Shown one piece after another: positions 10,401-22,886 of a stretch of DNA of 64,000 bases. The position numbers were made by a program, and so were the translations under genes. The stretch is from Pristionchus mayeri (lineage: Eukaryota; Nematoda; Chromadorea; Rhabditida; Neodiplogasteridae). The notes under the pieces were generated by a model that saw only the letters and a program-made list of their open reading frames with translations, was not told the DNA's origin and did not search any database. Each line of letters opens with the position of its first letter. The first letter of the stretch is position 1. The stretch lies in contig BTRK01000002.1 in the NCBI GenBank assembly GCA_036245805.1, positions 30,672,661 to 30,736,660 on the forward strand, written 5' to 3'.

Positions 10401-13400
10401 ATTGTTTGAATTTGAGCGCGTGTTTGATCACGCCCGCTCTCTTGGTGTTGCATACTCCCTCACTCCTTTTGCCGTGATCAGGCACGCGCGGAAATTCAAA
10501 TAATCTCACGGGTATTGGGTTACTTTAAGGCAAATAAGAAAAAACCTTTCAAACGATGAGAGTCCGCATTCTGCTCCCAAGCCTCCTTCTTTGCTGGGCT
10601 GAGCTGGTCTCCAATCTTGTCGAGACTCTCCCAGACGACGTCGTTGTCGATCAGAACCTGCTCCAAACTCGTTCTCCTGCTAGATGCGAAGTCAGCGAGA
10701 ATCTGAAGGACAGTGGGTTCCAATCAATCAATATTTTAGCCATTTTAGACTAAGGGTTCTACGAGGTAATGAATAGAGGAATACGAAATGCATTCATCTT
10801 TATTTTCGTTGTTTGTTTGCATAATCCCTTTTGTTTTGTCGTTCGTGCTGAATAGAAAGATCATGAAAATAGGAAATCCGTTAGGAATGCTCACAATTCT
10901 GCTGTTATCCTTGATTTTGGGAAACTGCTCGAACACATCCACGTCTTTGCTTGTGTACATATCCATTCTTTGCGATCTAGGAAATTAGTTAAGGATGAAT
11001 AATCTGGATCAAAATATACCTCGTGTTCTCGAGGAAAGGATCACTCTGGTCGTGAGAGTCCGAAGCAGAGGTGGAAGGCTGGAATGAGGCGAATGAATTA
11101 ACGAATGCCAAAAGGCGGATGTGCTGCAGCTCTGTCACGAGGCATTGCGTCGGATCAGAACTACGACGTCATGCCACTTTTAATATGCGGCGGAATGACG
11201 TCATAGTTCTCATCCGATCTAGTGACGTCATGGATATGAGTATTATTGAAAACAAAGAGAAAAGGACTCACCACATCCTCAGCTGTCGGGGGAATGAAAG
11301 GAGTTTCCTTCTCCGTCTGCTCTTCCTTCCCAGTTCCCCCCTCATTCACTCCTTCATTCTCCTCCTCCTCATCGATCCTTCTTCCTTCCGAAGTTTTCTT
11401 CTTCTCCACATTCCCGGAGAGAATCTCCTTGAGAGCTTTTTCTGAGGTAATACATGATCTTCGAACGGCTGTCTGTACTTACTCTTTGTTTCCTTCGAGG
11501 TTTTAGGAGTATGAATAAGGGATCGTGACTTGTCCACCTTAGGGGGACGACCCTGGAATGAGGAAGGTATGTATGAGAAGGAATGAGAGCAATGTTCTCG
11601 CTCTCTCCATGTCACACACTATCTCGCCCACTCTGATTGACAAGAGAGCGTGTGGTTTGGAGAGAGTCGGAAGATTCCACAGAAGAAGGAATGTATGAGC
11701 TAGTGAGGGGAATTATGCTTTGATATTGCTCTTAAGTAGAATTTTTTCAAGTAAATTCATCTAACAATGGAATGTCTCAGGGTGAAAGATTGAGGTATGA
11801 GATATAGTCAGTCATGTGAATGAGCATCAATAGTTGTCCCGAGTAAGTATTTGATATTCTATTGCGATCTGTGGTAGCAAAGCGAAAATATTGACGATTT
11901 CTGGGGGTCCGGCACATGAATAATGAGCACACATGTTTAATTTACTACTCTAAGATTATCGGATAAAGCAGCTCACTCTCTTCCTTTTTGTGATCGTCGG
12001 GGCACTCTTCTCAATCACTGTCACCTTCTTCATGGGCTTATTTATAGCGAGAGATTTTCCCTCAGGTTCTGAATAAATGCAGCGTGATAATTCAAGTTTA
12101 TCTTTTACAAAAATTATTTTTAAAAACTCACCTGTCACGTCCATTTTCTCGGTTTCATCGATGTAGGATGCAAGTGCGTCCTTATCCCTCCTCTCGATAA
12201 CGGGAACGACCTCAGAATCTTCCCTTCTCTCTGAATAAACCAATATAAGGTACTAATTATTCTTCAATTCTCACCTATCGTTTCCTCCATCAGTATCTTC
12301 ATCAGTTCATCTTCATCATCAGGAGCAGGATCATTTTCCATGTGAGTCTCCTCGAAAACATCTGCAATTTCATCTGAATTTTTCACTATTATTTTAGGAA
12401 TTCTATCCGCCTGTTTGTAGTGTGGACTTGAGAAAAGAATACTCACTCCAGCATCATTTTTGTTTCCGAATTAAATTTTTTTTCATTTCGCTAATGAATA
12501 TGTTCAACATATGTTTTCACCCTCTCCTTACTTGTTGTTCAACGTGCTAAGCAAATTGAATAAAGAAAATGCTCATAAAAAACTGACCAATCGGCCTCTC
12601 CTTCTCACTATCATTGGAGAGTTCATGCACATTTACCTCCTCGATAATCTCGAAACCTTCATCTGAATTGATTTTTCTTATTTTAACAACGCTATCTGCC
12701 GACTTCACATGGTTCTCGCATCCCTAGTGTGGTAGTCTCACGATGACTTTATTATCACTAGACATGGCAGTATCTTTTGCCATTTTCTGTCTCTTCGGAA
12801 TGCAACTCTCACCAATCGAGATCTCCTCCTCGATTTCATTAATTGAAGCAGCTGTATACCTCTCTGAAATCACACACTATTTTTCATCATAAAAGCTTTC
12901 GCAACACACTTATTATAGTAATTTTCGCAATTATATTCCTAGGGAAACAAACTCACCTAGCGGTGCATGCTTCTTCATTATCTCGATGCAGTCCGCCAGA
13001 TCTTGCGAGTATACTAAACATTGAGGTTTACAACAAAGAAATACCGAAAAATCATTATCTGACCGTTTTCCAGCATCGCTGCCAACTTCTTTGCGTTTCC
13101 TCTTGGTCGCTCTAAAGAGACGAATTAGAATTTAGAAAGAATCAGAACACTCACTGGTTGAAAGTGATTCCTTCGTGAGATCTATCACAACTCCATCGAC
13201 AATGATTTCATCATCGTGTTTGTCGCCCGAGTCTGAAAATCAGAATGAATGGAAATTATTCGAGAAACTACTTGCACAACTTATGGAAAATGCGTCGTTT
13301 CACCACAGGCGCTACTTGGTTCATGATGTGAATCACGTTTACCTTTCTCACTGCTATCTGCTGGTGAGGAGGCAGTGTTGTTGAGAGCTGCTCGATCTGA

Positions 13401-14769
13401 TTCTCGAGGCACAGAAACTTCACCTTCGGAGTGTAGAATATTGCCAAGAAATGCTGAAATGTTTGTTTCACTCTCCGTTATCCACGTGCCGTCTTTTTTT
13501 TCGATATTCTCAAAACCGTACATGTCATTTCGACGAAATGCTCCATTTTCTCTCTGTTCTCGTCACGCGAACCTCTCACCGAATTCTGCAAAGGCCACTT
13601 TTCATTCTTTTTTTTCATCAATTCATCTACCAGGAAATTGTCCTACTTTATTGTAGAGAAAATGGTTCGCGTCTCGCATCATTCCTCTACTGTATCAACG
13701 GCACTAGGACGGATGAGAAATATGACGTAACGCAGCCTTTGACGCTGCCTTCAAAGGCATTACGTCATAGTTCTCGTCCGACCTAGCGCCTTCCTATACT
13801 GTACCAACTAAAGTAAACGAACCCGCGCATGCGTCCAGATATCGCCCAGTTGGTGCAGAATGTCTGTCTGCGCCTGAAGTCTCCGCTCGGCTTCCTCTTC
13901 CCGGACTTGAGAAATTGAGGATGCTGCAGATGCCGCAGTGGAAGGAGCATATTCGTCATCGAACCCAGTCGTCTCCTCCCACTCCATTCTCTTCTCGGTA
14001 CTCGAGGATGCAAGTGGTGAGGCACTGAATGCATCATGTGTGCACGCGGGAGGAGAGGGCGGGATCGTGACTCCTGCGGCTGGTCGCTCTACGACTTCAG
14101 GTGAGTACGCAGAGGTCGACGGAGTCGTCGAATAATGATCTGCAGTATGCCTCGGAGTGGTTATCCCCTGCTGATGCTGCAGAGGTCGCTGCAGCAGCCT
14201 CACGGGCAGCAGCATAGGCGATCTGCGCTGCGGTTGCTGAGGACGGGACTGATGAAGTTGTGAATGATGACGGATCGATTGAATGCTGAGAAGGTTCTGA
14301 TCGGTGTATTGAGGAGAAGAAGGCTGAGATTGGGTAGGCGATTCCTGTGGCCTTTGGCAGCCTGGGTCGGGAGGGTCGTGCGTAGCGGAGGGAGAAGGGA
14401 GGGAGTTGGGAGGGGAGGGATAGAGGGAATAGAGGGTGGATTTCTGCTTGGAGCTGTGAAAACGATGCGCTTCCAACTGCTCATACTGCTTCCTCTCTTT
14501 GTCGAGACTCTGGATAGTAGGAGAGGAGTGTGCCTGTAAAGCAGGGATCTGTGAATTTTATGCACTCAAAACTAGGAATGTGAAACGTGTTTCAAATGAG
14601 ACTATTGATAAGCTTGTCAAGAACTGATACACATCGAAGTGAATATTTTGTCCCACCTCAAAGTTAATATATGTAAGAATCATACCAAGGGGAGTGGGAA
14701 ATTCTGGTAGTAGTCTGCAAAGTTGTTGTCACAAATGACGAGATTCGGGTCCTGAATAGCAATGGCCAT
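7461..14769 (-). CDS. Unrecognised nuclear-type protein with SUMO-interaction motif and AT-hook
   Basis: A 19-exon model with continuous phase: 14769-14686, 14533-13819, 13453-13343, 13232-13155, 13111-13064, 13015-12958, then exons near 12.86, 12.66, 12.38, 12.23 and 12.07 kb, 11552-11483, 11441-11272, 11045-11020, 10976-10895, 10702-10546, 10219-10137, 9949-9920 (30-nt microexon) and 7640-7461. It starts MAIAIQDPNLVICDNNF. The second exon is Ser/Pro/Gln-rich and disordered, ending in a short helix. A classic SIM core VVIDLT lies at about 13.17 kb. Acidic segments follow, then an AT-hook KRKRGRPPK spans an exon junction. The last about 160 residues are helical and globular-looking. These parts point to a chromatin or SUMO-linked nuclear role (inference). 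I do not recognise the family. Mobile elements sit in at least three introns. Confidence 0.68.
7826..9808. mobile_element. Large fold-back (inverted-repeat) element, family F1
   Basis: Arms of roughly 0.9 kb (about 7826-8740 and 8915-9808) are near-perfect reverse complements around a purine-rich spacer of about 180 nt. The arms carry mirrored open frames (8236-8523 + and 9141-9368 -), which is expected from a palindrome and is not evidence of coding. The element fills most of the last intron (7641-9919) of the AT-hook/SIM gene. No transposase is visible, so it is non-autonomous. Confidence 0.88.
11148..11224. mobile_element. Palindromic MITE, copy a (TGACGTCA-bearing)
   Basis: A short palindrome whose arms read GTCGGATNAGAACTANGACGTC and its complement. 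The right arm carries TGACGTCATAGTTCTCATCC. It lies in an intron (11046-11271) of the AT-hook/SIM gene. The same unit recurs at 13699, 32581, 37681 and 48078. Confidence 0.78.
13699..13791. mobile_element. Palindromic MITE, copy b
   Basis: About 92 bp, ending GCACTAGGACGGATGAGAA on one side and TTCTCGTCCGACCTAGCGCC on the other. The centre is diverged, with TACGTCA or TGACGTAA in place of TGACGTCA. It lies in the 13454-13818 intron of the AT-hook/SIM gene. Confidence 0.78.
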
Positions 14770-15917
14770 AGTGATCGTCAAAATATAATCAAAATTACAG
14801 TATCTGAATACTCACCATGTTCATGATAGGAATTAACACCCTCGCTGAGAGAAAATTCTGAAAAAAAGAAGCGAATAATTGGTAATTTATTGACAAACTT
14901 TGTGAACAGACTCGACAAAAAGTAATGGGAATGTGCAAGCGATCGAGATCTTCGAGAGAGCGAGATGAGAGGATGAGAGAATCTCACAAGTGACAAAATT
15001 GGGCACAAGGCAATGATAATTGATAGTACCACGATAACGATGATCCATTAGCTAACGTTGGTTTTCGAAATAAAAATGCCTCATTCTCTCTGACCTACCC
15101 TGCTTCAAATCTCGCGCCAATGAGGAGCCAATGAAGGGATATGCGAAGAATACCCTCTGGCATTGCCGAGACAATAGGGTGGGGGGGGGAGGAGACTATA
15201 AAGAGAGAGAAGTGAGCGGAGGAGCGTTTGAATTGGACGCGACTTCCTCAACTGACAATAGTGCATCAGTGTGTAAGAGACTGGCAACGTGAGAGTGATT
15301 ATTCGATAGTCAAGGGAGGTTTTGAACGAAAATGCTCCACTCTCCCTGACCTCTCCTGGCGCCAAAGTCAGTAGCCAAAGAAGAGTGTGCACACGAATAC
15401 CCTCTGGCACCGCCGACCTATTGGAGACGGGAAGGGGAGGGAGAATAGAACGCTGGAATATGACGCGCATTCCATCAATTGATTGATGCGACGACAATCG
15501 ATACATTGCGGTAATAATCACACCCATTTGAACACGAGATGCTTTTCTCGCGAATCAAAAGTGCAAACAAACAAACTTGAGGCGATCACATTTCAGTGTT
15601 CCAATCGGGCATACTTAAAATAACATAACCCATTTCGAAATATGAAAATTGAAGAGCATTTTTGGTGCTTTTTTGAAAACTATGATTATATCATGTTTCG
15701 TGAACATAACAATGCTGTGATCGAAATAGCTGGCAATAAGAATTTTGATTTTCGTCAGATTGCATCAAAATGTGTAGCAGACACTCAGGAAACACAAATA
15801 TTTACCCTTTATCAATCAATCACCATCGTGACGGGTCACGTTGCATTTCGATACTCTTGAAAAAAGAACTATGAATTCATATTTTATATTTTCATTCATT
15901 ATTTTGTCCCGTTGATT
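14770..15917. other. Upstream region of AT-hook/SIM gene with a duplicated repeat
   Basis: Two diverged copies of a repeat (about 15078-15215 and 15305-15440) share a CTCTCTGACC-like start, a GGCGCCAA or GCGCCAATGA core and a GAATACCCTCTGGCA block. A third copy is at 23255-23430 and a partial one near 23915. The repeats lie 0.3-0.7 kb upstream of the Met at 14769 and downstream of the RING gene stop at 15918. No coding sequence is supported. Confidence 0.55.
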
Positions 15918-17778
15918 TCATCGACGTCTCTTCACTTGCACCGCTTCTGCCGCTGTTGCCTCATCATCTGAAAAAAAAAACAGAAAAATGTGAAGCCACT
16001 GTTTATAAAACATATGGCTATCCCTCAATAAAATCGCATTACATACTACGAAAAACCAATCAAAACACACTTATTGCATCAAATAATGCCTATTTCCAGC
16101 AACGTTCCAAGAGAATGCTTTTATATTTAAAAATATAAGAGGAAAGCAAATTAACGCAGGAACTTACAAATATCCCAATAATCTGACCTGAAGCCCTTCT
16201 CCTTATCATCGAAGCTGCCTCTGCAGTAGCAGTCCCTTCGAGCATCGGCCCATCCACTTCTGCGGGAGCCACATTAACTTCGTTTTCCGCGCGAGTTCCG
16301 TCGTGTTCTTCGCGTATGTTTGTCTGCACTTCCAGAGACGCCCTAGCTGCATTGTCCGCAGCTGCTGCGAGTCGTTCTTCGATCATCTCAAAATATTTCA
16401 TGAAAATAAATTTATCTTTTCACGATTTGATTACCTGCTTCTCATAGGCCACGACATATTGATTATCATGAGCCAATCTTCGGTTCTTCAATTTTTCCAT
16501 TCTCTCTTCAATATCAGTAATGTACTCTTCAGTCTTCCCATCTTTGATTGCTAGTCTCTTATGTCGCGCAAGTCTGTCGAAATGATTACTGCAATTGGAA
16601 TTTACTTTATATTCGAAAAAAATATAGCTATTAATAAATAGACGACGTGAAAAATTTCTCACGCGATTTTATGCATTTGAAAGGCTCGCCGTATGGTTCG
16701 AAGGGATATGACTAAAATAGGTATGGCAATTTGGCCAGAGAGAAGATCATAAATTGCAAGACAAATTATTTCGGTCGAAATATTTCAAATCTTTCCAATA
16801 AAAAAAGTTATGACTCGATAAAGGTTAAGAAATTTAACTGAAATCAAATACCTCAAAGGGATACGATAAAGGAATCTCTACTGCGTCTTTCCCGACCACT
16901 TTAGACGACGTAGCACGACAGATGCAGCAACGTAAAGGGTCATCCATCTGTATATGTCGGGTATGTGTTGATCAAATAGAGTGGGTTCACAAACATTTTC
17001 ACCGGTACTTTGAAAATTAGAAAATACTGCTGAGGATTGCATAGAGAAGAGGTGGCGCAAGTGAACAAATCCATCATTCGGACCGTATAAACAACTCACT
17101 TCACGACGGGATTCAACCAACTGCATGAGACACGTTTCATGGAGCGAATGATTGCATTCAAGAATCACGGATTGCTGTAAAATTACTATAGTAATCGCGA
17201 CTAATCCTCGACAAGCGTGATGCAGATGGAGATTCTTACCTTCCTCGACAGTGCATCGAAACAAATTCCGCATAAATCTTCATTGTTTGCGTTCGTTTGA
17301 TATTCCTCATTTAAAACAGGTGACGGAACATGATCAATAAGAGTACTTGAAGCAGAATTAATGTCGACCTTCGGTCTTGAAGCTTCATTGATGTTTTCCT
17401 GAATACAATTCTGCTTTTTTGCAGACCTCTATGATAAATGGAATCTCATCTAGTCAATTTCTTTCTGCATCAGGCATGTGATATGCAATATATTTTAAAT
17501 CAAACAGAGACCGAAAATTTTAATTCTCTAAAATTATGTGATTGGACCATACGAATTGTTGATGGACTTAGGGGCTGCTCTTTCACTTTATCCTATTACT
17601 TTCAGTTTAGTGTATTTTCTACCGATCTGCGAAAAATAACAGTCAACATGAAATATGGATTTTTGAGCTTGAAATGAAAGTGAAAGACCACATGTTCTCG
17701 ATTCCTTTTGGGAACCAAAGGATTTGGGAATTGGCCCACCGAATTCCATCGCCCCTGATCTGATTCTTTCGGTACCAT
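15918..17778 (-). CDS. RING-finger protein (intact RING) with C-terminal coiled coil
   Basis: Probable E3 ubiquitin ligase. Supported exons: 17398-17240 (ends LCGICFDALSRK), 17174-17100 (ILECNHSLHETC), 16947-16852 (RCCICRA), a short helical exon near 16.7 kb, 16590-16432 (charged coiled coil, EEYITDIEERMEKLKN), about 16401-16190 and 15969-15918 (stop). Together these give C-x2-C, C-x-H-x2-H-x2-C and C-x2-C, a complete set of RING ligands. A candidate Met is at 17778, with a short RWD-like segment before the RING, but splicing there is unresolved, as is the exon phase near 16.7-16.85 kb. It lies head-to-tail downstream of a related RWD-RING gene and probably arose by tandem duplication. Exact substrate class unknown. 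Confidence 0.68.
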
Positions 17779-17981
17779 TTTAATTTAAAATATTAAAATA
17801 GTAGATCTCCTCGTCTCCCTTACTCTCTCGTCTTGCTACTATGACCCGCCTAAGTGAATCAAAAAATATAAAGTAAACTCTCCCCATGTGTTACATTTAG
17901 AAAATGCCGAAAACTAGAGTCTCCCAAATGACACAGGGCGGCGAAAACTTCAAAGTATAAGTTTCTATAAATTTTACTCGC

Positions 17982-18135
17982 CTGCATTACAGCATGTGAT
18001 TCTTGCATCTTGATAATAACTTGAAAGCGATTCAGCAGCTTATCTCTTTCTTCGATTACATCATTGATGTACTCTTCACTTTTTCCATCGATACGGGCTT
18101 TCCGAAGCTGGGTTGATACTTGCGTCAAATATTTG
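17982..18135 (-). pseudogene. Orphan coiled-coil exon, paralogous to the exon at 16432-16590
   Basis: A single exon-like segment has a good acceptor and the same entry phase as exon 16590-16432. It encodes SKYLTQVSTQLRKARIDGKS and EEYINDVIEERDKLLNRF, clearly related to EEYITDIEERMEKLKNRR of the neighbouring gene. It lies after the stop of the upstream RWD-RING gene (18679), and its only plausible donor is GCGAGT. It may be a relic of the duplicated gene's lost C-terminus or an alternative 3' exon. Confidence 0.45.
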
Positions 18136-18678
18136 CTGCAATTTTTTAACAGTTATTCTTTTTAGAGCTTCGGTATGCTAAGGTATTTTCTTGAAACGAC
18201 TCCATGTTTAAGAGCAAAGTTAGACATCGACATCACCGATCTCGATAAAAAAATTCGTCTCATCATAAAAACAAGAAGACGCACGGAGAGAAATATTCTA
18301 AGCTTTCACGTGTTTTTGAATTTTTTCGGAAAAGTTTGTTAAGACCGAGCTAAATTTCTAGAGTTTTAGGAATAAAATACAATCAGTTTTTACACTTTTC
18401 CGAATATATATTATCCTTTCCATCACTATCTCATCCAGACAAACAAAAGTGTGCTCTCTCCGTCTCCGACTTTTGTTTTCTCTACCGGACTGTTTTCTTG
18501 CTTACTCTGTTTTCTCCTGTTTACTTTGTTTACTCTATCTACTCTGTTTTCTTGTTTTCTCTACCGACTTTTGTTTTTTCTAGAGGATCTCTACCGTCCC
18601 TATTCTTCAGACAAGAATCAATTGCGACGATTCTAATTGTATCAACTATAATAAAAAAAGCGTAATGGCATAAATTGC
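18136..18678. other. Intergenic region with pyrimidine-rich low complexity
   Basis: About 18440-18590 is built of repeated TTTACTCTGTTTTCTTG and CTCTACCGACTTTTG words. Nothing else can be supported. Confidence 0.4.
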
Positions 18679-21600
18679 TCACGAGGCGGTGATGAACACG
18701 CGATCCGACAAGCTGTTGAATTGGACGGGGTTGTCGAAGGGTTGGGTAAACGATGATGGCTGAAAGTAAAGGAACGGGTGTAAAGTAGCCTTCCTCAATT
18801 ATGCTAAATTTTGTATATCTTAGATCACTGAAGGTTCACAACTACTATTAGATTCAGTGAAAGAGTCAAAGTTCCAATTCAAAAACTCACTATTCCGGGA
18901 GCTCTAAGACCGATAATCTCCGGAACGTTTAGGCCATATTCATCGCGGACGTGGAAATCGTAGAAGTAGCTATAGCAGGAGGGGCATGCCAGTATCGCCT
19001 TAAATAAATCGTTTGCAACGCACTCCTGGAGATCTTTTTACAAGTGAAAATCCTATGATAAATATTTCGTGTTGAATGACTTTCTTAAAAGGTAAAAGGT
19101 AAAGGTGCAGCCACGTCAAGCGATTTTACAGTCGTGAACGACTACGCTAGGTGGTGTAGTGCGGTGAAGCCGACTACTGCTAGGACTACGTATCCCTGCT
19201 GTCCAAAGTGCTTCTAGGGAACGTTACCTTTCGCGACCGAGGTCACTACCAATTTACCGACCCGGGGGGATAGAGGGCTTGGTCTGCCCAGGCGGGGGAT
19301 CGAACTCATGACCCTTGTATGACGAGCGGCGCCTCACACCACTGCGCCACCCACGCCTATTCTTTGTTAGTTCTAATTGAAACAGCTATCACATAGTAAT
19401 GTAAATAACAAAGTATATTGCCAGATTATTGTTAAATTTATTTTATCATACTTTAAACCCTCGCGATTCGAACCAATTCAATAGGAACGTCCGATGAAAT
19501 ATGTGACATCCGGTGTCCAATACGCGCTGGAAAACAAACTTGAATTATATCTGAGACCCGTTTCCCATATTGTAAACAACTTTCTTTTTTGGATAGTACC
19601 AGCATTCGCACTTGAGATATAAATCGTTTCATGTATAATACTTATGATTACAAATGATCAGCGAACCTTTCGGGACAAATCCTTGAAGCAAATTTCACAC
19701 AAGCCGTTGATGAACTTAGAATTGACAGACTAAAATATTTCACATTGTTAGAAATATTTTCTTTTTCGTTCATTACATGACTCTTTTTCGCATAGCTCGA
19801 TAAATTTATCGAATGTGCGTAGAATGTACAGCAAGTGCAGCACAAGGTAGTAGGAAAAATAAAATTTTTGCGCTTGTTCATATTCTTTTTTCATATAATT
19901 AATTTAGAGATGGTTTTGCGAAATAATAACGACTAATTTTTGAACGCAAAAGTTCATAGAAATTTGCAAATAATTTATAATTTTAAGTGAGCTTGAAATA
20001 CATCCCTACATTTTTTTCCTACCTGGTTGCTGTGTTCCGCATCTTTCATATCCACGTTCACAACGCCCTCGTTGTTGCTCACTTCACTTTTGATGCGGAA
20101 TGGAGTATTATTCGAGTCTACTAAGGAACGAAGCTTCTCGATTAACTGCAAAGTAGAGCTCTCTCATCAGGAGTGAATCGCTGCTGTAATTAAACCGATT
20201 CCCAGTTTTCCAATAACACGCGTGATGTGTTATTGTAATGACCATTTTCATTGAAATTCCAAAAGGTATTTGTAGCATATTGGAATTGTTCCCGAACAAT
20301 TAAGGAAGGAACAATGTGGTGCAAAATGAAGTTGACCAAGATGATGATCAGAAGCCTAGCAAATAATATTTCCAAAGTTTTCTAAAATTTCTGTGAAAAA
20401 TTAAATGGTGATGGTTTAGAGCAAGTGGGGAGCAAAAAGATACAAATGGCATCGAGAGTTTTGCAATGAGATTATTAACGGATCCTTTAACATGTCATAG
20501 GATATATCATGCTAGAGATCAAGTTTAGAGAAGCATAGAAATGCCCGATCAAACTAGACACAATCGATCACTGAGAGAATGACTCATAGTCTAATAATAG
20601 AACACAATTTCTAAAAATAGATTTGTCAAGGACAAATCGCGATGGAAAAACTAGAACGCCCACGCAAACGCTTAGTCATCAATAGCAAAAAGAATAGGAT
20701 GCGGTAATTCCCTTTGGTAAAAACATTGGGACGAGAGTCTCGAGTTCAAAGAGCAAACATCGTGAGGAGAGACTATGGGAAATGGAGAGAATCAGAGAAG
20801 AGGAGTACAGGCGAGATAGCATAGGCACGACAGCTAGGTAGAGGGATTGGCGCGGGTATATAAAGGAACGGCTGCAAGTAGAGAGGACTCAACTCGATAC
20901 AGCAAGAAGGCCTGGGCGGAAGCCCTCCTCCGAACTCCTCCTAGTGGGGATACGGTAGGAAAAGTGGCCCTCCTTCTTCCTCCCCATTCCATAGGTTCCA
21001 ACCTACCAATGCGTGCTTTATTCTCCCATAAATTTCACCCTTTCTTTGTTTCTCTCGCTTTCTTGTCGTCGCGCTTACATCTTGCCTCGCAGACTTATCG
21101 GCTACCCTCGTGTTAATTGATGACAGCTGACGTTCGCCCCTGCGTGTCCCTCGAGATCCCAAGACTATGTCTCTCGCACTATCATGCTCACTCGCGCTTG
21201 TTAGTATTCGTGATTATGATTATGTTTCCTATGTTACTTCATCTATTGTTACTTCGATGTTATTACCATCATGTACGATAAACATGGATGTAGCATACTT
21301 TGCCTTGACTACTCGAATCTAGAAGGAGAACTCAGGATAAATGTATGATGAATGGAGGAATTAGAACCACTTCCATTCATCATATTACTAACATATCGAG
21401 AGTACTATTATCTGGTAACATAGCAGCAAAGGCCTCACCAGCGAGATAATAGGTCTCCCCTGCTCCTGCCTACTTAGCCACTCCCGCATGTAATCATTCA
21501 GTCTGCAAAAAATGTATTACATAAAATACTATTTCTCTCTCCACAAGCACATATCATTAATTTTCAGAGCTGCACAATAGCCTATAGTCGCCGCGAGCCC

Positions 21601-22886
21601 CACGTTGCCTCAACTTGGAAGGCGGCCTAAACCACTTTCCAAGTGTATATTTTGGGGCAATTTTTGGCTGCAGGTTTCTATCATCAGTGCGAGCCAATCT
21701 GCGTAATCCACTTTCGAAAATATTTATTGCAAGGTATCTCCAGAGGGGATATCTTTCGAGTTTCTCTCGCCTCCTATCTTCTAATTTCCCTACATTTCTT
21801 CATTCCCAATCTCCATCTTTTGGCTGTGAGTTTTTCTCATCAGCGAATCAATCTGCGAAATCTCCTTTCGAACATTTTGATTTTCACATATCTCCTGAGT
21901 AGTTTATTCGCCTCTTTCCTCATTTCCCTGCATTTCCTCATTCACAATCTCCATCTCTATAAGGAACTGTGTCGTAGGGAAATGAGGGAAGGGTAGGAAA
22001 GAGAGACTCGTACGAGTCCTTTCAGGACTGCTGAGAATTAACATTTTCGAATGCAGTTTTCGCAAAACAATTTCCACTTATGAGAGAAGCCCACAGGCAA
22101 ACATTGCCCCCAGAGTTAACTTTAAAGGTGTTTTAGATCTCCTCAAAATTGAGGCGACGTAAGGGAGGCGATTTAGTATTACAGCATTAAATTTAAAAAG
22201 TTCTGATTTCAAGCAATTCATGAAACACACCTATCCACGTGAAATGTGAGCGGATCAGTAGACACTGCTATGTTCGGGTGGCGCGATGGGTAGAATGGAG
22301 GCACGGAGATGGTGAGTATGACGGGAGTTCCCGAAATGTCCTAAATTGGGAATTGCAATAATGATGAAGATATTGATCTATGATCGTTGTAGAGTGATCC
22401 ATTATGAATAGATCACATACGCAATAAAAAATATAAAAAATCAATAAAAATTATTTTAGCATGTACCAAATTAACGGCGAACTTGCACGGATGAGCGATG
22501 ATATCGTAACTATAAATATAACCATTTAAAATTAAAATATAACAATTTACAAAAAATATAAAATACAAAATTATTAAAATTTAAATATAAAAATTTATGT
22601 AATTGTTCAATTTCCGATTCCATATGGTCGCTACAAGCCATTCACTTTTCGATCCATATATTATGGCATATACCAGTTTTAAATTTATACGAATTCTTAG
22701 CAACACAAAATCACTTCTAGGAAGAGTGATTCAAATTAGTTAATATCGAGTTTTAAAAAATCCAAACCAAAATTCAGCTACGTCTAGTACTCAAAAAAGA
22801 TAGAAATCTGAACCAACTGACTTTGAAGAAATGAAGTTAAACTCCTCGGTCTGCACTAACGCAGGATCTTGGCGCTGATCTGACAT
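18679..22886 (-). CDS. RWD-RING protein (RNF25-like layout), RING ligand substituted
   Basis: A 252-residue product from nine phase-consistent exons: 22886-22822, 22509-22467, 22340-22231, 21502-21439, 20145-20023, 19729-19667, 19526-19452, 19025-18891, 18759-18679. Residues about 1-95 form an RWD domain, with LTISVPPFYPSRHPNIAV and LNDYMREWL followed by RPIISL. The RING starts LCEICFKDLSRK and continues TGCHIFHRTFLLNW and ACPSCYSYFYD. RWD plus RING is the layout of RNF25/RNF14-type E3 ligases, where the RWD mediates protein contacts. Here the sixth metal ligand, normally Cys, is Phe, so classical zinc binding at that site is doubtful. The gene lacks the coiled-coil tail of its downstream relative. 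A SINE lies in the 19026-19451 intron. Confidence 0.8.
19092..19360 (-). mobile_element. tRNA-derived SINE, inverted second copy
   Basis: Read on the minus strand, it repeats the A-box (GTGGCGCAGTGGTGTGAG) and B-box (GAGTTCGATCC) and most of the body of the copy at 4181-4442, with scattered substitutions. The tail end here is GGTAAAGGTAAA-like rather than pure A. It lies in an intron of the RWD-RING gene, in the same orientation as that gene. Confidence 0.8.
21654..21960. repeat. Two-copy tandem repeat between RWD-RING gene exons
   Basis: Two units of roughly 150 bp share TTTTGGCTG, CATCAG, CAATCTGCG and CTTTCGAA blocks in the same order, followed by TTCCCTNCATTTCNTCATTC. The repeat lies in the intron 21503-22230 of the RWD-RING gene. 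Confidence 0.6.

Noticed and set aside
20847..21116. Plus-strand 89-codon frame
   Set aside because: Lies in an RWD-RING gene intron and has no splice partners or recognisable domain.
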